Positions 1 through 11,500 of a stretch of DNA of 64,000 nt are shown here, one piece after another. Made by a program: the position numbers and the translations under genes. The notes under the pieces were generated by a model. The model searched no databases. It saw nothing but the letters and a program-made list of their open reading frames with translations, and was not told the origin of the DNA. How positions within the stretch are numbered: the first letter of the stretch is position 1; each line of letters starts with the position of its first letter. Location: the NCBI GenBank assembly GCA_043228905.1, contig JBHGNT010000022.1, positions 1,798,001 to 1,862,000 on the forward strand, in the 5' to 3' direction. The DNA is from Azolla caroliniana (Eukaryota; Polypodiophyta).

Positions 1-1
1 C

Positions 2-2740
2 TTTATACACTTCGATGTGTGGGGGCCGGCACAAAACGTTAGTCTTGGTGGGAGCCGATATTTCGTCTCCTTCATCGACGACCACACGCGGCACACGTGG
101 ATCTACCTCATTGAGAGGAAGAGCGAAGTCTTCGACTATTTCCGGGACCTCAAAGGGTTTGTGGAAACCAAAACGGGACGAAAGATCAAGTCCCTGCGGT
201 CGGATGGCGGGAAAGAGTACTTTTCCGGTCAATTCAACGGTTACCTACAACAAATGGGAATTCGCCGCGAATTCAGTTATAGATACACGCCGGAGCAGAA
301 CGGCGTGGCAGAGAGAAAGAATCGGTCGATTGTGGAAGCGGCACGGGTGATGCTGGAGGAGAAGAGCTTGCCCAAATTCTACTGGGCCGAGGCAGTAAGG
401 ACCGCAGTATACATCCAAAACCGGATCGGAGACAAAGTGTCGGCGCACGAGCTATATTTCGGAACGAAGCCGAACTTGCGACACTTGAGGGTGTTCGGTA
501 GCATTGCGTATGTACATATACCGAAGGAGAAAAGGAGGAAGCTGGATGCAAAGGCCGAGAAATGCATCTTGGTCGGTTACTCGGACGAGCAGAAGGGTTA
601 TAAGTGCTATAACCCTCGCACCAAACAAGCGCGTGTCAGCCACGACGTGGTGTTTGATGAGTCTGCGTCCTGGTACCTGCCCCCGACTACGAACCTAGAC
701 TCCAATCCGAGTTCTGACTATGAGGTCAGCGAGGCCGAGATGCCTCCGAATGAGCCCGAAATTGAGACCCGCGAAGAGAGTCCGATTTCACTCCGGTTAA
801 GTGGACCGATTGGACGACTGAGTCGGTACGACCAGTCCGATGAAGAGCCGGCGAGTAGTGGAGACTCGGCCGTGCATTCCCCGCGCAGGAAGTCGAGGAG
901 ACGGCTTACGCGCAAAGAGAAAGGGAAGAAGAAGGTGTCGGATTCCGGCACGGATAGGTACGAGTCAGACCGACGCGAGTCCGACTCCGAGGGAGCCGGT
1001 GACAAGTCTTTAAAGATGAAGACTGCGTCGACCGAGAAGGCCTCGACATCGGCTAATGTGAGATTACGCCGATCTACCCGCCAGAAGAACCCAGTTGTGC
1101 GGTTCGGATACAACGAGTACATGGCGCATCATTATGCGTACATGACCCGTGTAGCGGAAGTGCGTGAGCCGGAGAGCTACGCAGAAGCGGCTAAAGACGC
1201 GAATTGGCGTGCCACGATAGAGGAAGAGATGCACGCATTGGCGGAGAACGAGACCTGGGACCTGGTTGACGCTCCGAAGGGTGTAAAACCGATCGGGTGT
1301 AGGTGGGTGTACAAGGTCAAGTACAACACTGATGGCTCGGTCAACCGGTACAAGTCTCGGCTAGTGGCAAAGGGCTACACGCAGAAACATGGCATCGACT
1401 ACGATGAGACGTTTGCGCCATTCGCGAAAATGACGACCGTTCGTGTTTTGCTCGCAGTAGCCGCGGCCAAGGGGTGGCACCTACATCAAATGGATGTAAA
1501 GAATGCGTTCATGTAAGGTGACCTTGAGGAACAAGTGTACATGGTACAGCCCCCCGGATTTCACTCTGGAACGAACTCCTCGGCAGTATGCCGACTAAAG
1601 AAGTCCCTTTACGGACTGAAGCAAGCCCCGCGTGCCTGGAACGCGAAGATCACGCAACAACTGCGTCGGATGGGTTTCGTCACGTCAAAATCGGACTCTT
1701 CCCTGTTCATCCAGAAAGGTCGACTCGGCCCGGTTAGTATTCTACTATATGTCGATGACTTGGTCATCACCGGCGCCGACCTAGGTGAAATCGACCGCGT
1801 GAAGCTCCAGCTTGCGGCATCGTTCGACATGAAGGATCTGGGAGACCTTCATTACTTCCTTGGGATCGAAGTGATCCGTACCCCCGAAAGCATATTGATT
1901 AGCCAACGTCATTACGTGCTGAGTATGCTCTTCAAATTCGGGATGGCCGACTGTAAGTCCATCTCGACTCCTCTGGACAGAACCGTCAAGCTTCGTCCCG
2001 ATACGGGAAAGGTATGCGACCCTACGAGGTTCCGACAAATTGTCGGAAGCCTTATATACTTGACCATCACCCGACCCGACCTCAGTTATCCGGTCGGGGT
2101 GATCAGTCAGTTCATGGCACGACCTACCGAGGAGCACCTTCAGTGTGCACAACGCATACTTCGGTATGTCAACGGCACTAAGGACCGGGGACTGCTATAT
2201 CGGACCGGTGCAGCCACGCGGTTAGTCGCCTACACCGATGTTGATTGGGCTGGCAATGCCGCCGATCGCCGATCCACGTCTGGATACGTGTTCTCCCTCG
2301 GGAGTGTCGTGATCGCGTGGAGCAGTAAGAAGCAGCCGACAAGTGCACTGTCGAGCACCGAAGCCGAGTACCGAGGAGCGGTTGTCGCGACATGCGAAAC
2401 CATATGGTTGAAGCGACTACTTAAGGACCTGCGAGAGGAGGTGTCCGATCCAACGACGTTCTACTGCGACAACCTCAGCAGCATCCAACTCGCGAAGAAC
2501 CCCATCTTCCACGCACCGACCAAGCACATTGAGGTGCACTACCATTTCGTCCTTGAGCGTGTCCTTTCCGGTGAGGTCGAACTTCAGTACGTTCCGACGG
2601 ATCGGCAGACTGCCGACATCTTCACCAAGCCTCTTGGTCTGGACAAGTTGCGGCAATTCTCAGGTGCGCTCAGATTGCGTCACCTCAACGTGCCAAACTT
2701 GAGGGGGAGAACAGTCCCGAATGACCAAGCAAAGCAGTAG
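2..2740 (+). pseudogene. pol: Element A pol: integrase, reverse transcriptase, RNase H, one nonsense codon
   Basis: This is the polyprotein that integrates and copies the element. The frame is open from base 2 with an integrase core: first Asp in FIDDHTR, second in LRSDGGKEY, catalytic Glu in YTPEQNGVAERKN. The usual reverse-transcriptase entry motif follows (WRATIEEEMHAL...ETWDLVD), then the catalytic YVDD in ILLYVDDLVITG near 1741-1775, and RNase H ending in ADIFTKPLG. At 1514-1516 a TAA replaces the glutamine codon of the FLQGDLEE motif seen in sister elements, and the same frame continues to a TAG at 2738-2740. The tRNA-like YTDADWAG motif reads YTDVDWAG here. Protease and gag lie beyond the window. 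The element is probably dead by this single stop unless it is read through. Confidence 0.88.
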
Positions 2741-3118
2741 GAAAGGAGCGGAGACTGCGACACCGAGTTGGTTGTCGAGTTCGACTTCGGATCGGCTGAA
2801 GAAGCCGAGGGCGGATCCGCCGAAAAGTTCGGAAGCGGACAGAAGGGGAGCAACCGAAGGAGAGAGCCGAAGCCAACCACGCATGAGGAGGATGACGCCA
2901 TCGAGGGCGAGAAGACCGAAGACGAGTTGGAGACAGCCAACTCGGACGAGAGCGAAGACCGATCGGAGGTAGCCGAGTCAGTTCGGATGTTTGATTCAGA
3001 CACGCTGAATCAACCGAGGCCCAAGCGGAAGAAAAGGCAGCAGAAGAAGCGTCAACACCGCAACAACAGAAGAGCTGATGAGGGCCACATGAGCAAACAA
3101 GCCGACCAGAAGGGTTGA
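2741..3118 (+). other. Charged C-terminal tail region of element A, downstream of RNase H
   Basis: After the TAG at 2738-2740 the same frame stays open to 3118. It encodes a Glu/Asp-rich stretch, then a Lys/Arg/Gln-rich end (KRKKRQQKKRQ). The frame and the motif around DFDFGS(A/V)EEA recur in element M (63800-64000), where no stop separates it from RNase H; related tails occur in I/K and J. I infer that the ancestral polyprotein continued into this tail. Its function is unknown; nucleic-acid binding is only a guess from the basic end. Confidence 0.55.
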
Positions 3119-3214
3119 AGCGCGCGGAGTCGAACAGGTCGAGGAGCGCGAGCGAGGCGAGAAGCCAGGAGGAACCGGTGCTGTGAAGATCCCGAAGAGC
3201 CTCAAGTTGAGCTT

Positions 3215-3223
3215 GAGGGGGAG
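3215..3223 (+). promoter_or_regulatory. Polypurine tract of element A
   Basis: GAGGGGGAG lies directly before the TGTTGAG that opens the LTR. It primes plus-strand synthesis in LTR elements. The same tract precedes the LTR in D (with one change), I/K, and J (on the minus strand). Confidence 0.85.
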
Positions 3224-3610
3224 TGTTGAGAGACAAGCTCAACATCAGCCGGATCGGCTGAAGAAGCCGAGGACCGGATCAATTGGGACCGATCGGTTAG
3301 GCCGAGTGCATAAACCGGGAGGCCGTTAGGAAAGATATTCCATGAGGAATATATTTCGGAGTTAGTGTAGGAGCTCTTGATGAGCATTGAAGTACTATCA
3401 GTACTTCGGTCAGTCATTCTAGGCCTTGTATAAAAGTGCTCATTGAGCACGTCTTATGTACAGATTGAGTATTATTGTTGAATATAGTTTTTTGTGTTTT
3501 CTCTCTCTGTCTCTCCCGAGTATACTGCGTAAGCTCAAGCTCTCCATTGAACCTGAGTTTCCTTCCTTCTGTTCGGTCTTCATACTTGCTTCCGCACGTT
3601 ACTTTCTACA
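3224..3610 (+). repeat. 3' LTR of copia element A
   Basis: It starts TGTTGAG and ends CTACA at 3610. It contains a TATAAAA box at about 3429-3435 and a CT-rich stretch after it. The inverted repeats GTTGAG/CTCAAC at its start, GAAGTAC/GTACTTC at 3389-3407 and GTGCTC/GAGCAC at 3436-3450 match those in the LTR of M (60270-60723). The right boundary is set by the gypsy C LTR end that follows. Confidence 0.85.
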
Positions 3611-3654
3611 TTATTTTACTAGTTTTCATATCGTGTGTGAAAAACCACACGACA
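3611..3654 (-). repeat. End fragment of gypsy C 3' LTR
   Basis: These 44 bp, ending CCACACGACA, match 16984-17027, the outer end of the C 5' LTR, with few differences. Element A's LTR cuts the sequence off on the left. Confidence 0.8.
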
Positions 3655-3670
3655 TTCACCCCCACCAAAC
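3655..3670 (-). promoter_or_regulatory. Polypurine tract of gypsy C
   Basis: On the minus strand GGTTTGGTGGGGGTGAA lies directly before the LTR start TGTCGTG. It sits 50 bases after the end of the integrase reading frame, the expected place for plus-strand priming. Confidence 0.65.
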
Positions 3671-3720
3671 CTGCATATCCACCAGTATGTGCCAATTGTG
3701 GTGAGGTTCCTCTTTTTTAA

Positions 3721-4074
3721 TTACTCTTCTTCAACCTCGATGTTCGAGGATACATCATCTAGATCTTCGATCTCAAGATTTGGGGCTTCTCTTCTCTTAA
3801 AGATCTTGATCCTCTTCCCTGCTATCGGCAAAGCAAGTCGAGTTCCATCCAACTCCGCTAAAAAATAGGTTGCATTGCTTTCTACTTTCTTGACCATATA
3901 CGGGCCAAACCATCGTTTTGCAAACTTTCGAGCAGTGCTATATTGATTATCGAGACTACTATCATAGACAAGAACCCAATCTCCTTCTTCAATTTTTCTT
4001 TGTCGAAGACGATGCTTTCTATCAAAATTCTCCTTGTTCTTCAATCGAGCTTGGTGCAACCGTTCTATTGCCAA
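3721..4074 (-). pseudogene. Gypsy C integrase C-terminal part
   Basis: The 117-codon frame carries the usual gypsy integrase tail: DWVLVYDSSLDNQ, then RKFAKRWFGPYMVKKV and TYFLAELDGTRLA, followed by a short acidic end. It continues the integrase frame at 4093-4917 but is separated from it by in-frame stops at about 4075-4092. I see no chromodomain. Confidence 0.75.
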
Positions 4075-4092
4075 CTAGACATCTTCGAGCCT

Positions 4093-4917
4093 TCATTCTA
4101 ATTGTTGAATCCTCATGGCTAGCAAGTCTTCCCGACTCATTTCCTCTTGCCATGGCAAAGACGTCCACGAAGCAACACTTTGCTCAATAGGCATTATTGG
4201 TTTTTGTCCTAATATGAGTTCGGCGGGCATATATCCCGTAGTCGTGCTATGTGTAGTTCTATCTGCCCACAATGCATAAGGTAGTAATCGTGGCCAATTT
4301 CCCATCTTGCCATCGCAAGCCTTTGCTAGAGCTTTTACAATTGGACTATGTCCTCGTTCCACCTTCCCATTTGCGTCCGAGTTGTATGCCATGGTGAGCG
4401 ATAATTTGACGCCTATTCTTGAAAAGAACTCTTTAGCTTCATTCGCATCTAATTCTCCTCTATCGGCCACTATTTTGCCAACACATCCGTATCGACAAAT
4501 AACATCTTCAAGGAGAAACCTACAAACCGCCGAAGTTGTTTTATTCCTTAGCGCTCGTCCTTCTACTTGGTTGGTGAGATCCTCTCTTGCTAGCACGAGA
4601 TATTTCAATTGCCCCAATCCCATTGGCATAACCACTATGTCTACCAACCACTTATAGTGCATTGATAATGGATATGTCAGATGAAGTTCATCCCTATGTT
4701 GAATATTCGAGTATAATTGGCATTGCTCACATGTTTCAACATAGCTTGCTACATCTTTGTAAACACCCGGCCACCAATACTTCTCCTTGAGCTTTGCAAA
4801 TGTTGCCCATATACCACGATGACCTGCCCACACACTATCATGAAATTCAACAATTAGTGTTTGTTGATCCTGTTTCTTGCACACCACTCGAAGTGGAGTT
4901 CCATTCTTTTTCTTCAA
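4093..4917 (-). pseudogene. Gypsy C integrase, zinc-binding and catalytic core
   Basis: This part joins the DNA copy to the host chromosome. The zinc-binding HHCC module is visible (VEFHDSVWAGHRG, later ETCEQC). The catalytic triad follows: Asp in WLVDIVVM, Asp in IVADRGE and Glu in NGKVERGH. The stretch ending YALWADRTTHSTTTGYMPAELILG is very conserved in this gypsy group. The core is complete, but stops flank it on both sides, so the polyprotein is broken. Related copies are, from memory, common in mosses, lycophytes and fungi; I could not check this. Confidence 0.82.
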
Positions 4918-4971
4918 AAACTTCCATAGATGTCCTTCTTTGAGGAAGAACTTGTAGGCCTTCTTCCTAAT

Positions 4972-5427
4972 TCAGTAGAAGTCTTCCTTTGACCATGATT
5001 CATCTTTTGTAAGAGAGCTTAAGTATTTGCCAATTTCGATGAATTCACCCTCATAATCTTCTACTTTGAACACTGCTAGCACCCGAGCACAAGAAACTGT
5101 AAAGAAGTTTAGGCCAACATCCTCTTCGTCGGAGTGCAAATCTTCTTCACCCTCATACCTCGCCCTTGATAACATATCGGCCACCACATTATGCTTTCCA
5201 TTTATATGCCGAATCTCGGGGTTGAGGGACTTGATATAGGCAATCCATCGCAGCATAGCAATATCCGGTGTAGCACAACCGGATATCATTCCGAGAATAG
5301 GTAGACAGTCGGTTTCGATTATGACCTCTAATCCTATAAGGTAGTCACAGTCGGTTTTAACCGCGGATACTATTCCCCATAGCTCTCTCTTTACTTGAGC
5401 ATACTTCCTTAGTCTTTCGGTTAACAC
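4972..5427 (-). pseudogene. Gypsy C RNase H domain
   Basis: RNase H removes the RNA template during reverse transcription. Visible motifs are RKYAQVKRELWGIVSAVK (catalytic Glu region), VIIETDCLPILGM (Asp) and IRHINGKHNVVADMLSRA (His and Asp). A frame shift near 5430-5590 separates it from the reverse transcriptase, and a stop follows at 4972. Confidence 0.8.
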
Positions 5428-5592
5428 CTTCGCACCAAATCGGATTGCTTACCGATTCTTTTCTTTGTCTTCTTGGTTTATCACTCATCCACTTCCGGTT
5501 GGGCTCGTATCCACCATCACATATATCGGGGTACCATCGGTGTAGTCGGCTTTGCACAGTGCTGGAGCTTCCAATAATAGTTTCTTTAGCTT

Positions 5593-7074
5593 TCAAATCG
5601 CGTAGGTATGCTCATCTTCCCATTCGAACTTCTTCCTTTTCTTTAATAGTCCATACAATGGTTCAGTGACATGGGCATAATGTGGAATCCATATGTGATA
5701 GAATGCACATGCTCCCAAGAATCTACGCACCTCCGTTTGAGACACACATTCTTCTTTCATCTCTTGAATAGCGTTCACCTTGGATGGAGATGGTTTCCGG
5801 CCATAAGACCCACATAAGTGTCCTACTACCAATATTTCTGGTTGACCGAATGTAGACTTCTCTCTCGAAAGCGTGAGATTCGCATCCTCAAGCTTTTGCA
5901 ACACCTTCTCGCTATCCTTTATATGATCGATGACGAATCTTCGACAACCATCTTCATCTTTCGATTCATCTTTCTCTTCCATCAAGCATCCTTTGATTGG
6001 AATGTCATCTAAGAAGGGCATTGTGATATCGGGGATGCAATCCCTCAACACTTTATTCATGGCATTCACCATGTGGGCTACGGAATTTGTTGCACCTTGG
6101 GGTAAGGTGCACATCCTTACCAACCCGATCGGCATCCTCATTGTCGTTATGTCTCTACTATTGACGGCCAATTGAAATTGATCATAGCCCGAGTAGAGAT
6201 CTCCAATGGAATAGATCAATCTTCTCGCGAAGGCTTCGGCAAATTCATCCACGCTTGGACCAATTCCGGCATTTCGGATCGTCACCTTGTTGACAGGTTG
6301 GAGATCTTGTATAAAGCATAAGGACCCGTTCTTCTTCGGCACCGTAAACCATCTATTAGAGTAGGGAGCATTGGATGGCTCAAGAATTCCCATCCTAACC
6401 TTTTCCTTTAGAAGCTCAATCAACTTTGGAATGTGAGCTCTTGGAACCGGTATCGGCTTGAGGTTCCAAGGTACATGTGGCACCATAAAAATCACCATCG
6501 GCTCTATCATCTTCGGGTCGGCACATCCGATCTCTTGTGGAGAGAAGGCAAAGGCTTTCCCATGTCTCTCAAGCATTCCGCGGAACATTCTCTCCTCTTC
6601 AGGGAGAAGGAAATCTTCCCTTCCAACTTGTAGCTTTCCTTTCGTCTCTTTGGTGAAGACATGACCTATTGCCTTTGGATCCCTTAAGCTCGGGTCATTG
6701 GCAACTTCTTTCATCTTCTGCCAGCTATCTTCCGGTAGCGGAACCGCAACTGGCTTGATCTTCTTATCCACCGTTTTATATTTTGTGTTGACTTCAGCTT
6801 CCTCCATCAAGATGCCTCGATGATATTCATCGATGATAGCGTACATGTTGACGGAGTTAACCGAAATCACATTTTGATCATGAGGGTAGCTCAAGTCCAC
6901 GACTTCCTCGATTTCACCGATGGTGTCGTTAAATGAGGCTTCCTCTAGAATATGAGACACGAATTCTTCTTCTTCGATTATGCTTTCTTCTTTCAGCATC
7001 TTCTCGAAGTCTTGTATCTTACGCTTGTCCTTCTTGTTGAGTACTGTTAGTTTACATGCGCCACTAGGTGTCAC
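5593..7074 (-). pseudogene. Gypsy C reverse transcriptase
   Basis: The 493-codon frame holds an acidic N-terminal linker and the polymerase domain. LIELLKEKVRMGILEPSNAPYS, RWFTVPKKNG and QDLQPVNKVTI mark the fingers. MRMPIGLVRMCTLPQGATNS is the palm region, and PFLDDIPIKG near 6008-6040 is the catalytic box, with FLDD in place of the common Y(V/I/L)DD. The thumb-like GACAFYHIWIPHYAHVTEPL follows. FLDDIPIKG is unlike the usual plant Tekay/CRM/Athila motifs and points to a different gypsy lineage. Confidence 0.82.
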
Positions 7075-7169
7075 ACATGTTGCTTCTCCTTGCGATCCAC
7101 TTATTTCGCTTCCTTGTGGGGACTTATGATTGCTCGGACTATTTGTGCCCCACGCTTCAATAGTCCGCT

Positions 7170-7595
7170 CTAAAAAACTGAGGATTCGCCTCCAAGGCTA
7201 TCTCGGTTCCTTTCGTGATTAGCCCGCACCGTAAGGAATTGAATAGATCTTTGATTGTCAAGGCTCTTGACTCGCGTGAAGGCCACTCCGTTATCGAACA
7301 CCTTAGTCTCCATCCGGGACGATGTGATATATGGTTGTCCTAGGATGATGGGATGTGAAGCCGAGTCTTGCACGAAGAAGTGTTGATCCATCTCCACATC
7401 TCCGATCGTGACTTTAACATTGGGGCAAGCTCCGTACAGGTCTTCCGTGGCCTTCGTTTCCGCTCGTATCTTCCATCCGTGGTTTGTGTTGATCGGCCAT
7501 CTTCCTTTCTTGTAGAATTTAGTGGACATGAGGTTGATCTCCGAACCATGGTCAATCAAGGCTACCACGGTCTCCTTCTTCTCTCCGATCTTCAC
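7170..7595 (-). pseudogene. Gypsy C aspartic protease
   Basis: Retroviral-type protease matures the polyprotein. The catalytic box reads VVALIDHGSEINLMS, with DHG in place of the usual DTG/DSG. Then come HFFVQDSASHPIILGQPYI, the flap-to-dimer segment with ILGQP, and FLTVRANHERNR. Stops separate it from the reverse transcriptase (7075-7169) and from the upstream linker (7596-7620). Asp-His-Gly would be expected to weaken the protease. Confidence 0.75.
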
Positions 7596-7619
7596 CGGCG
7601 TCTCTGTTGTCGCTCTTGC

Positions 7620-8022
7620 CTAATGAGGCCGAGAGTAATGGTTGTCCGCCATCACTTCTTCTTCCTCCTCCTCTTCGGATCTTGCCATGGTTATGGCACT
7701 TGTTTTCACCTCTTCTTCATCCGATTGTTGCCGCTTCCGCTTAATCAAGTCCACGATAGTATCGTGGAACTCCTTCTTAGCGATCCCAAGTAGCTCTCTC
7801 AAAGTAAGGTCGACATGACTGTCTAAAACCTTCTCCTCAAGGACCTTCCGCAAGTTGGTTGTTTGTTCTATGTCCGACCTTAGCTTGTAAGTCGGCGCCA
7901 CTCGTTCCTTTCCTTTCTTCACAGATTCATCGACTTCCATCCGAGAAGGTTGGCTCGATCCACCGGGCTTCATGCTTGTTTCTCCTATCTCTTTTCGTGG
8001 CGTAGGTTGGGCTTGTCCTTCT
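7620..8022 (-). pseudogene. Gypsy C gag-protease linker, DUF4100-like
   Basis: The frame carries YKLRSDIEQTTNLRKVLEEK, then LTLRELLGIAKKEFHDTIVDLIKRKR, then an acidic run. This pattern recalls the DUF4100 segment of fungal-type gypsy polyproteins; I recognise it by pattern only. The frame is cut at 8022 by copia B and should continue upstream at 13505. The acidic run ends in a stop at 7620. Confidence 0.55.
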
Positions 8023-8325
8023 TGTTGGAGATCAAGGTCGTCTATGCGGAAGATCAAGAAGCATTCGATTCTGTTCTGAGTACCTGCGTATGACAGTTTC
8101 TACGATCTTGCACAGAGAGAGAGAGAGAGAGAGAGAGAGGCACAAAAGACTTTCTATTCCACAAAGCAATAATACAACACCCAACCTTACAAAAAGGTTA
8201 CAAGGTCACTATATATAGTGACCGACTTAGGGCAACTACCCTTTATGCTAATTACACAAATGGCCCAAACTTGAGCTATAGAAGGGGATAGTGTGAATAC
8301 GTCCATTATACACTTGTATTCGACA
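8023..8325 (-). repeat. 3' LTR of copia B
   Basis: On the plus strand it begins TGTTGGAG and ends TTCGACA. It carries a (GA)n run at about 8107-8139 and a 20-bp perfect palindrome with the TATA box at 8204-8223. It matches 13208-13504 almost base for base. Confidence 0.92.
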
Positions 8326-8332
8326 CTCCCCC
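8326..8332 (-). promoter_or_regulatory. Polypurine tract of copia B
   Basis: GGGGGAG on the minus strand lies immediately before the LTR start TGTCGAAT, as expected for plus-strand priming. Confidence 0.8.
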
Positions 8333-8517
8333 GTAATGGGCGTATACATGGGTTATCTAAGATTACAGGTATAAACTTAGGTTCTCGGACATATCAGTTT
8401 TGTTCGAGTCGGCAGGGTCCGAGGCAGAAGACCGAACTGGTCGGGTCGGAAGAGTTGAAGCCGATCATTAAGGAACTGATGTCGGTTGTCGGAAACCATC
8501 CTGCGCTGTGTCCGGCT

Positions 8518-11500
8518 CTAACCGGACTGGTTTGTCGTTACGCCCATCTGATGCCGAAGAGACCGAAAGCGGTCTGCCGAAAGACACTTGGTCATTCCAT
8601 CTACGACATTGTCGGTTGTGGATATTTTCTCTAGACCGATTTTCCCTGAAATGACGCAGTCCCGAACGAAGTGATATCGAACGTCGATATGTTTGGAGGC
8701 GTTGTGGTGAACCGGATTTCTCGACAAGGCAACAGCACCTTGACTGTCGCTATAGACAACTGGGGCCGAGTCATGGTCGACTTGTCGAAACGTGTGCGCC
8801 AGCCGACCGAGCCACAAAGCTTCTTTTGCTGCGTCGGACGCAGCTACATATTCTGCTTCGGTCGTTGAGGTCGCTGTGCACTCCTGAAGTTTCGACTTCC
8901 ACGAGATTGCTCCATTGCCGAATTTGAAGCAGTATCCGGTTGTTGATTTCCGATTGTCTATACAGCCGGCGAAGTCCGAGTCGGTGTAACCGACTACGCC
9001 TGAGGTTCGGTTCGGACCGAAAAGAATGTCGTGGTCTTTTGTGCCAGCCAGATATCTGAACACATGCTTGACTGCGTTCCAATGCGATCGGCCGGGATTG
9101 TGCATAAATCTGCTAACGACTCCTACGGCGTGAGAAATATCAGGCCGTGTCGCGACCATCAGGTACATAAGGGAGCCGACTGCCGGTGCATACGGTACCG
9201 ACTTCATATCTTCCCCCTCCGGACCGGATGTCGGGCAGTCTCGCTGAGAGAGCCGAAGATTCATGGGGAGCGGGGTTGAAGCAGATTTGGCTGATTGCAT
9301 GTTGAAGCGTTCCAAGACACGTCGGATATAGTCGGTCTGAGACAAAAAAAGATGTCGTTTATCGCGATGCCGACTAATCTTCATGCCGAGTATGTGTCGT
9401 GCCGGACCGAGGTCCTTCATGGCAAACTTCAACCGCAGTTGCCGAATGAGATCGGCAAGTTCGCCCGCGTGGCGTCCAGAAATTAGCATGTCGTCCACGT
9501 AAATGATGAGGAAGATGGGTGATCCATCTTGAGCTGTGTTGGTAAAAAGACAATGGTCCTCATCGCTTTTTGAGAAGCCGATCGATTGGATGAAGTCGTC
9601 GAACTTCTTGTACCATTGTCGCGGTGCCTGTTTGAGGCCGTATAGACTCTTCCTGAGTCGGCAGACTAGATGTTCTTGGCCAGGTGCCACGAAGCCTTTT
9701 GGCTGCTCCATATAAATTTCCTCTTCAAGATCACCATGGAGGAAGGCTGTTTTGACATCTAGCTGAATCAGCTCCAAGTTGTCGGCTGCCACTACGCCGA
9801 GTAGAAAACGAAGGGTTGTCATTTTCACCACTGGTGAAAAAATCTCGTCGAAGTCGACGCCATATTCTTGTTGGAAGCCCTTCGCAACTAATCTGGCCTT
9901 GTACTTTGGGGTGGTCGAATCAGACGTCTCTTTTAGTCGATAAACCCACTTGCAAGGAAGAGCACGTCGGTTCCTAGGTAATTCGACCAGATCCCAAGTC
10001 TTGTTTGCCCGAATGGAGTGCATTTCCGACTCCATCGCCAGATGCCAGGTGGCTGAATCGACAGATGTCGATGCTTCTTCGTAAGACGTCGGTTCGCCGG
10101 CGTCGGTGAAGAAAATTCCAGGAGAATACCTCTCCGGAGGTTGCGACAGTCTCTCGGATCGTCGAGGTATGATTGGACTGGTCGCATCGGGTATCGAGGT
10201 CGGATGGTCCGAAAGCTGCTGTGCCGAGTCAGAGTTGTCTGAATCGGTAGTGTAAGGTTCAGCTACCCGTGAAGCTGACCGTGTGTTAAGAGTGGGGCCT
10301 TCTTGAAGGGTCGGCACATCGGAAAATGTTACCCTTCGGACTTCGATCGGTTTTTCGACTGATGGATTCATAGCCGACTCGTTGAACACAACGTCCGAAC
10401 TTCGGACGATTTGTCTGCGTTCGGGATCCCAGAGTCGGTATCCCATTTCGCCGTCGGATCCATATCCAAGGAAAATGCATTTCCTGGACCGAGGTGCAAG
10501 TTTTCGGCGATCATCTTTCGGAATAAGGGCGTACGCCTCGCATCCGAAGATCCTCAGCTTGTCGTAATTCGGCTTACTGCCGATCCATAGTTCCTGAGGA
10601 ATTTGAAGTCCTAGAGGTCTACTTGGCGACATATTGATTATGTGTACTGCCGTGAGTAGAGCCTCTGCCCAGAAGCCATCCGACAATCCGGAGTGTTGGA
10701 GCATGGAAACTATCCGTTCTTGGATTGTCCGATTCATGCGTTCGGCAATCCCGTTTTGCTCCGGGCTGTGTGGTGCCGTAAATTCACGTCGGATGCCGCG
10801 TTGTCGGCAGAATTTGACGAATTCTTCGGATTTGAACTCTCCCCCATTGTCTGTCCGAAAGCATTTCAGCTTTCGGTCGGTTTGATTTTCTACCATAGCG
10901 AGCCAATCGGTGAAGATCGAGAAGACACGATCTTTGGTGCGAATTGGATAAGCCCACACCTTTCGAGTCGAATCGTCAATAAAATTGACGAAGTAAGAGG
11001 CACCGCCGAGAGACTGATGCGGCATTGGGCCACAGACGTCCGAGTGGACTAAATCGAGAGGTCTCGTTTCTCTTGGTGCTGATGTCGGGTGTGATGCGGC
11101 TGCTTGTTTGCCATACTGGCAATGCTCGCAGAATTGATGGTCGGAGAAGGAGAGTTTGGGGATGTATCCGGCTCTAGATAGATGCGTAATGCCGGCCTTG
11201 CTGAGGTGTCCTAATCTTCGGTGCCATAGTGATGACACAGGAATATCCACCAAAAACAGGTTACCCTCTCTGAGCGTAACATGTAGCGGATACAGTGAGT
11301 GTATCTTGGGTCCTCTAGCAAGCAGGAGGTTCCCCCTGTGGAGTGTCCACCCTCCCGAAGAAAAACCGGCACGAATGCCGTCTTCATCTAGTTGTCCGAC
11401 TGAGATCAATGGCCTTGAGAGCTCGGGTACATGTCGGACATTGTGAAGTACAAGTGTAGAGCCACCTGCAAGGTTGAGCTCTACTGTGCCGATTCCGATG

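Larger units (their letters stand above)
1..3610 (+). mobile_element. Ty1/copia element A, 3' part (5' part beyond window)
   Basis: The sequence enters in the integrase domain and runs in copia order (integrase, reverse transcriptase, RNase H), then a charged tail, a polypurine tract and one LTR (3224-3610). No second LTR is inside the window. The 3' LTR ends directly against 44 bp of gypsy C LTR end (3611-3654), so I infer that A is inserted in C's 3' LTR. The family is the same as D, E, I/K, J and M, judged by matching integrase, tail and LTR sequence. Only one clear coding lesion is seen. Confidence 0.9.

Noticed and set aside
2721-3245. Overlapping frames on the minus strand of the A tail region
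   Set aside because: They are shadows of the charged tail, with Ser/Leu/Arg composition typical of antisense to Glu/Lys-rich sequence.
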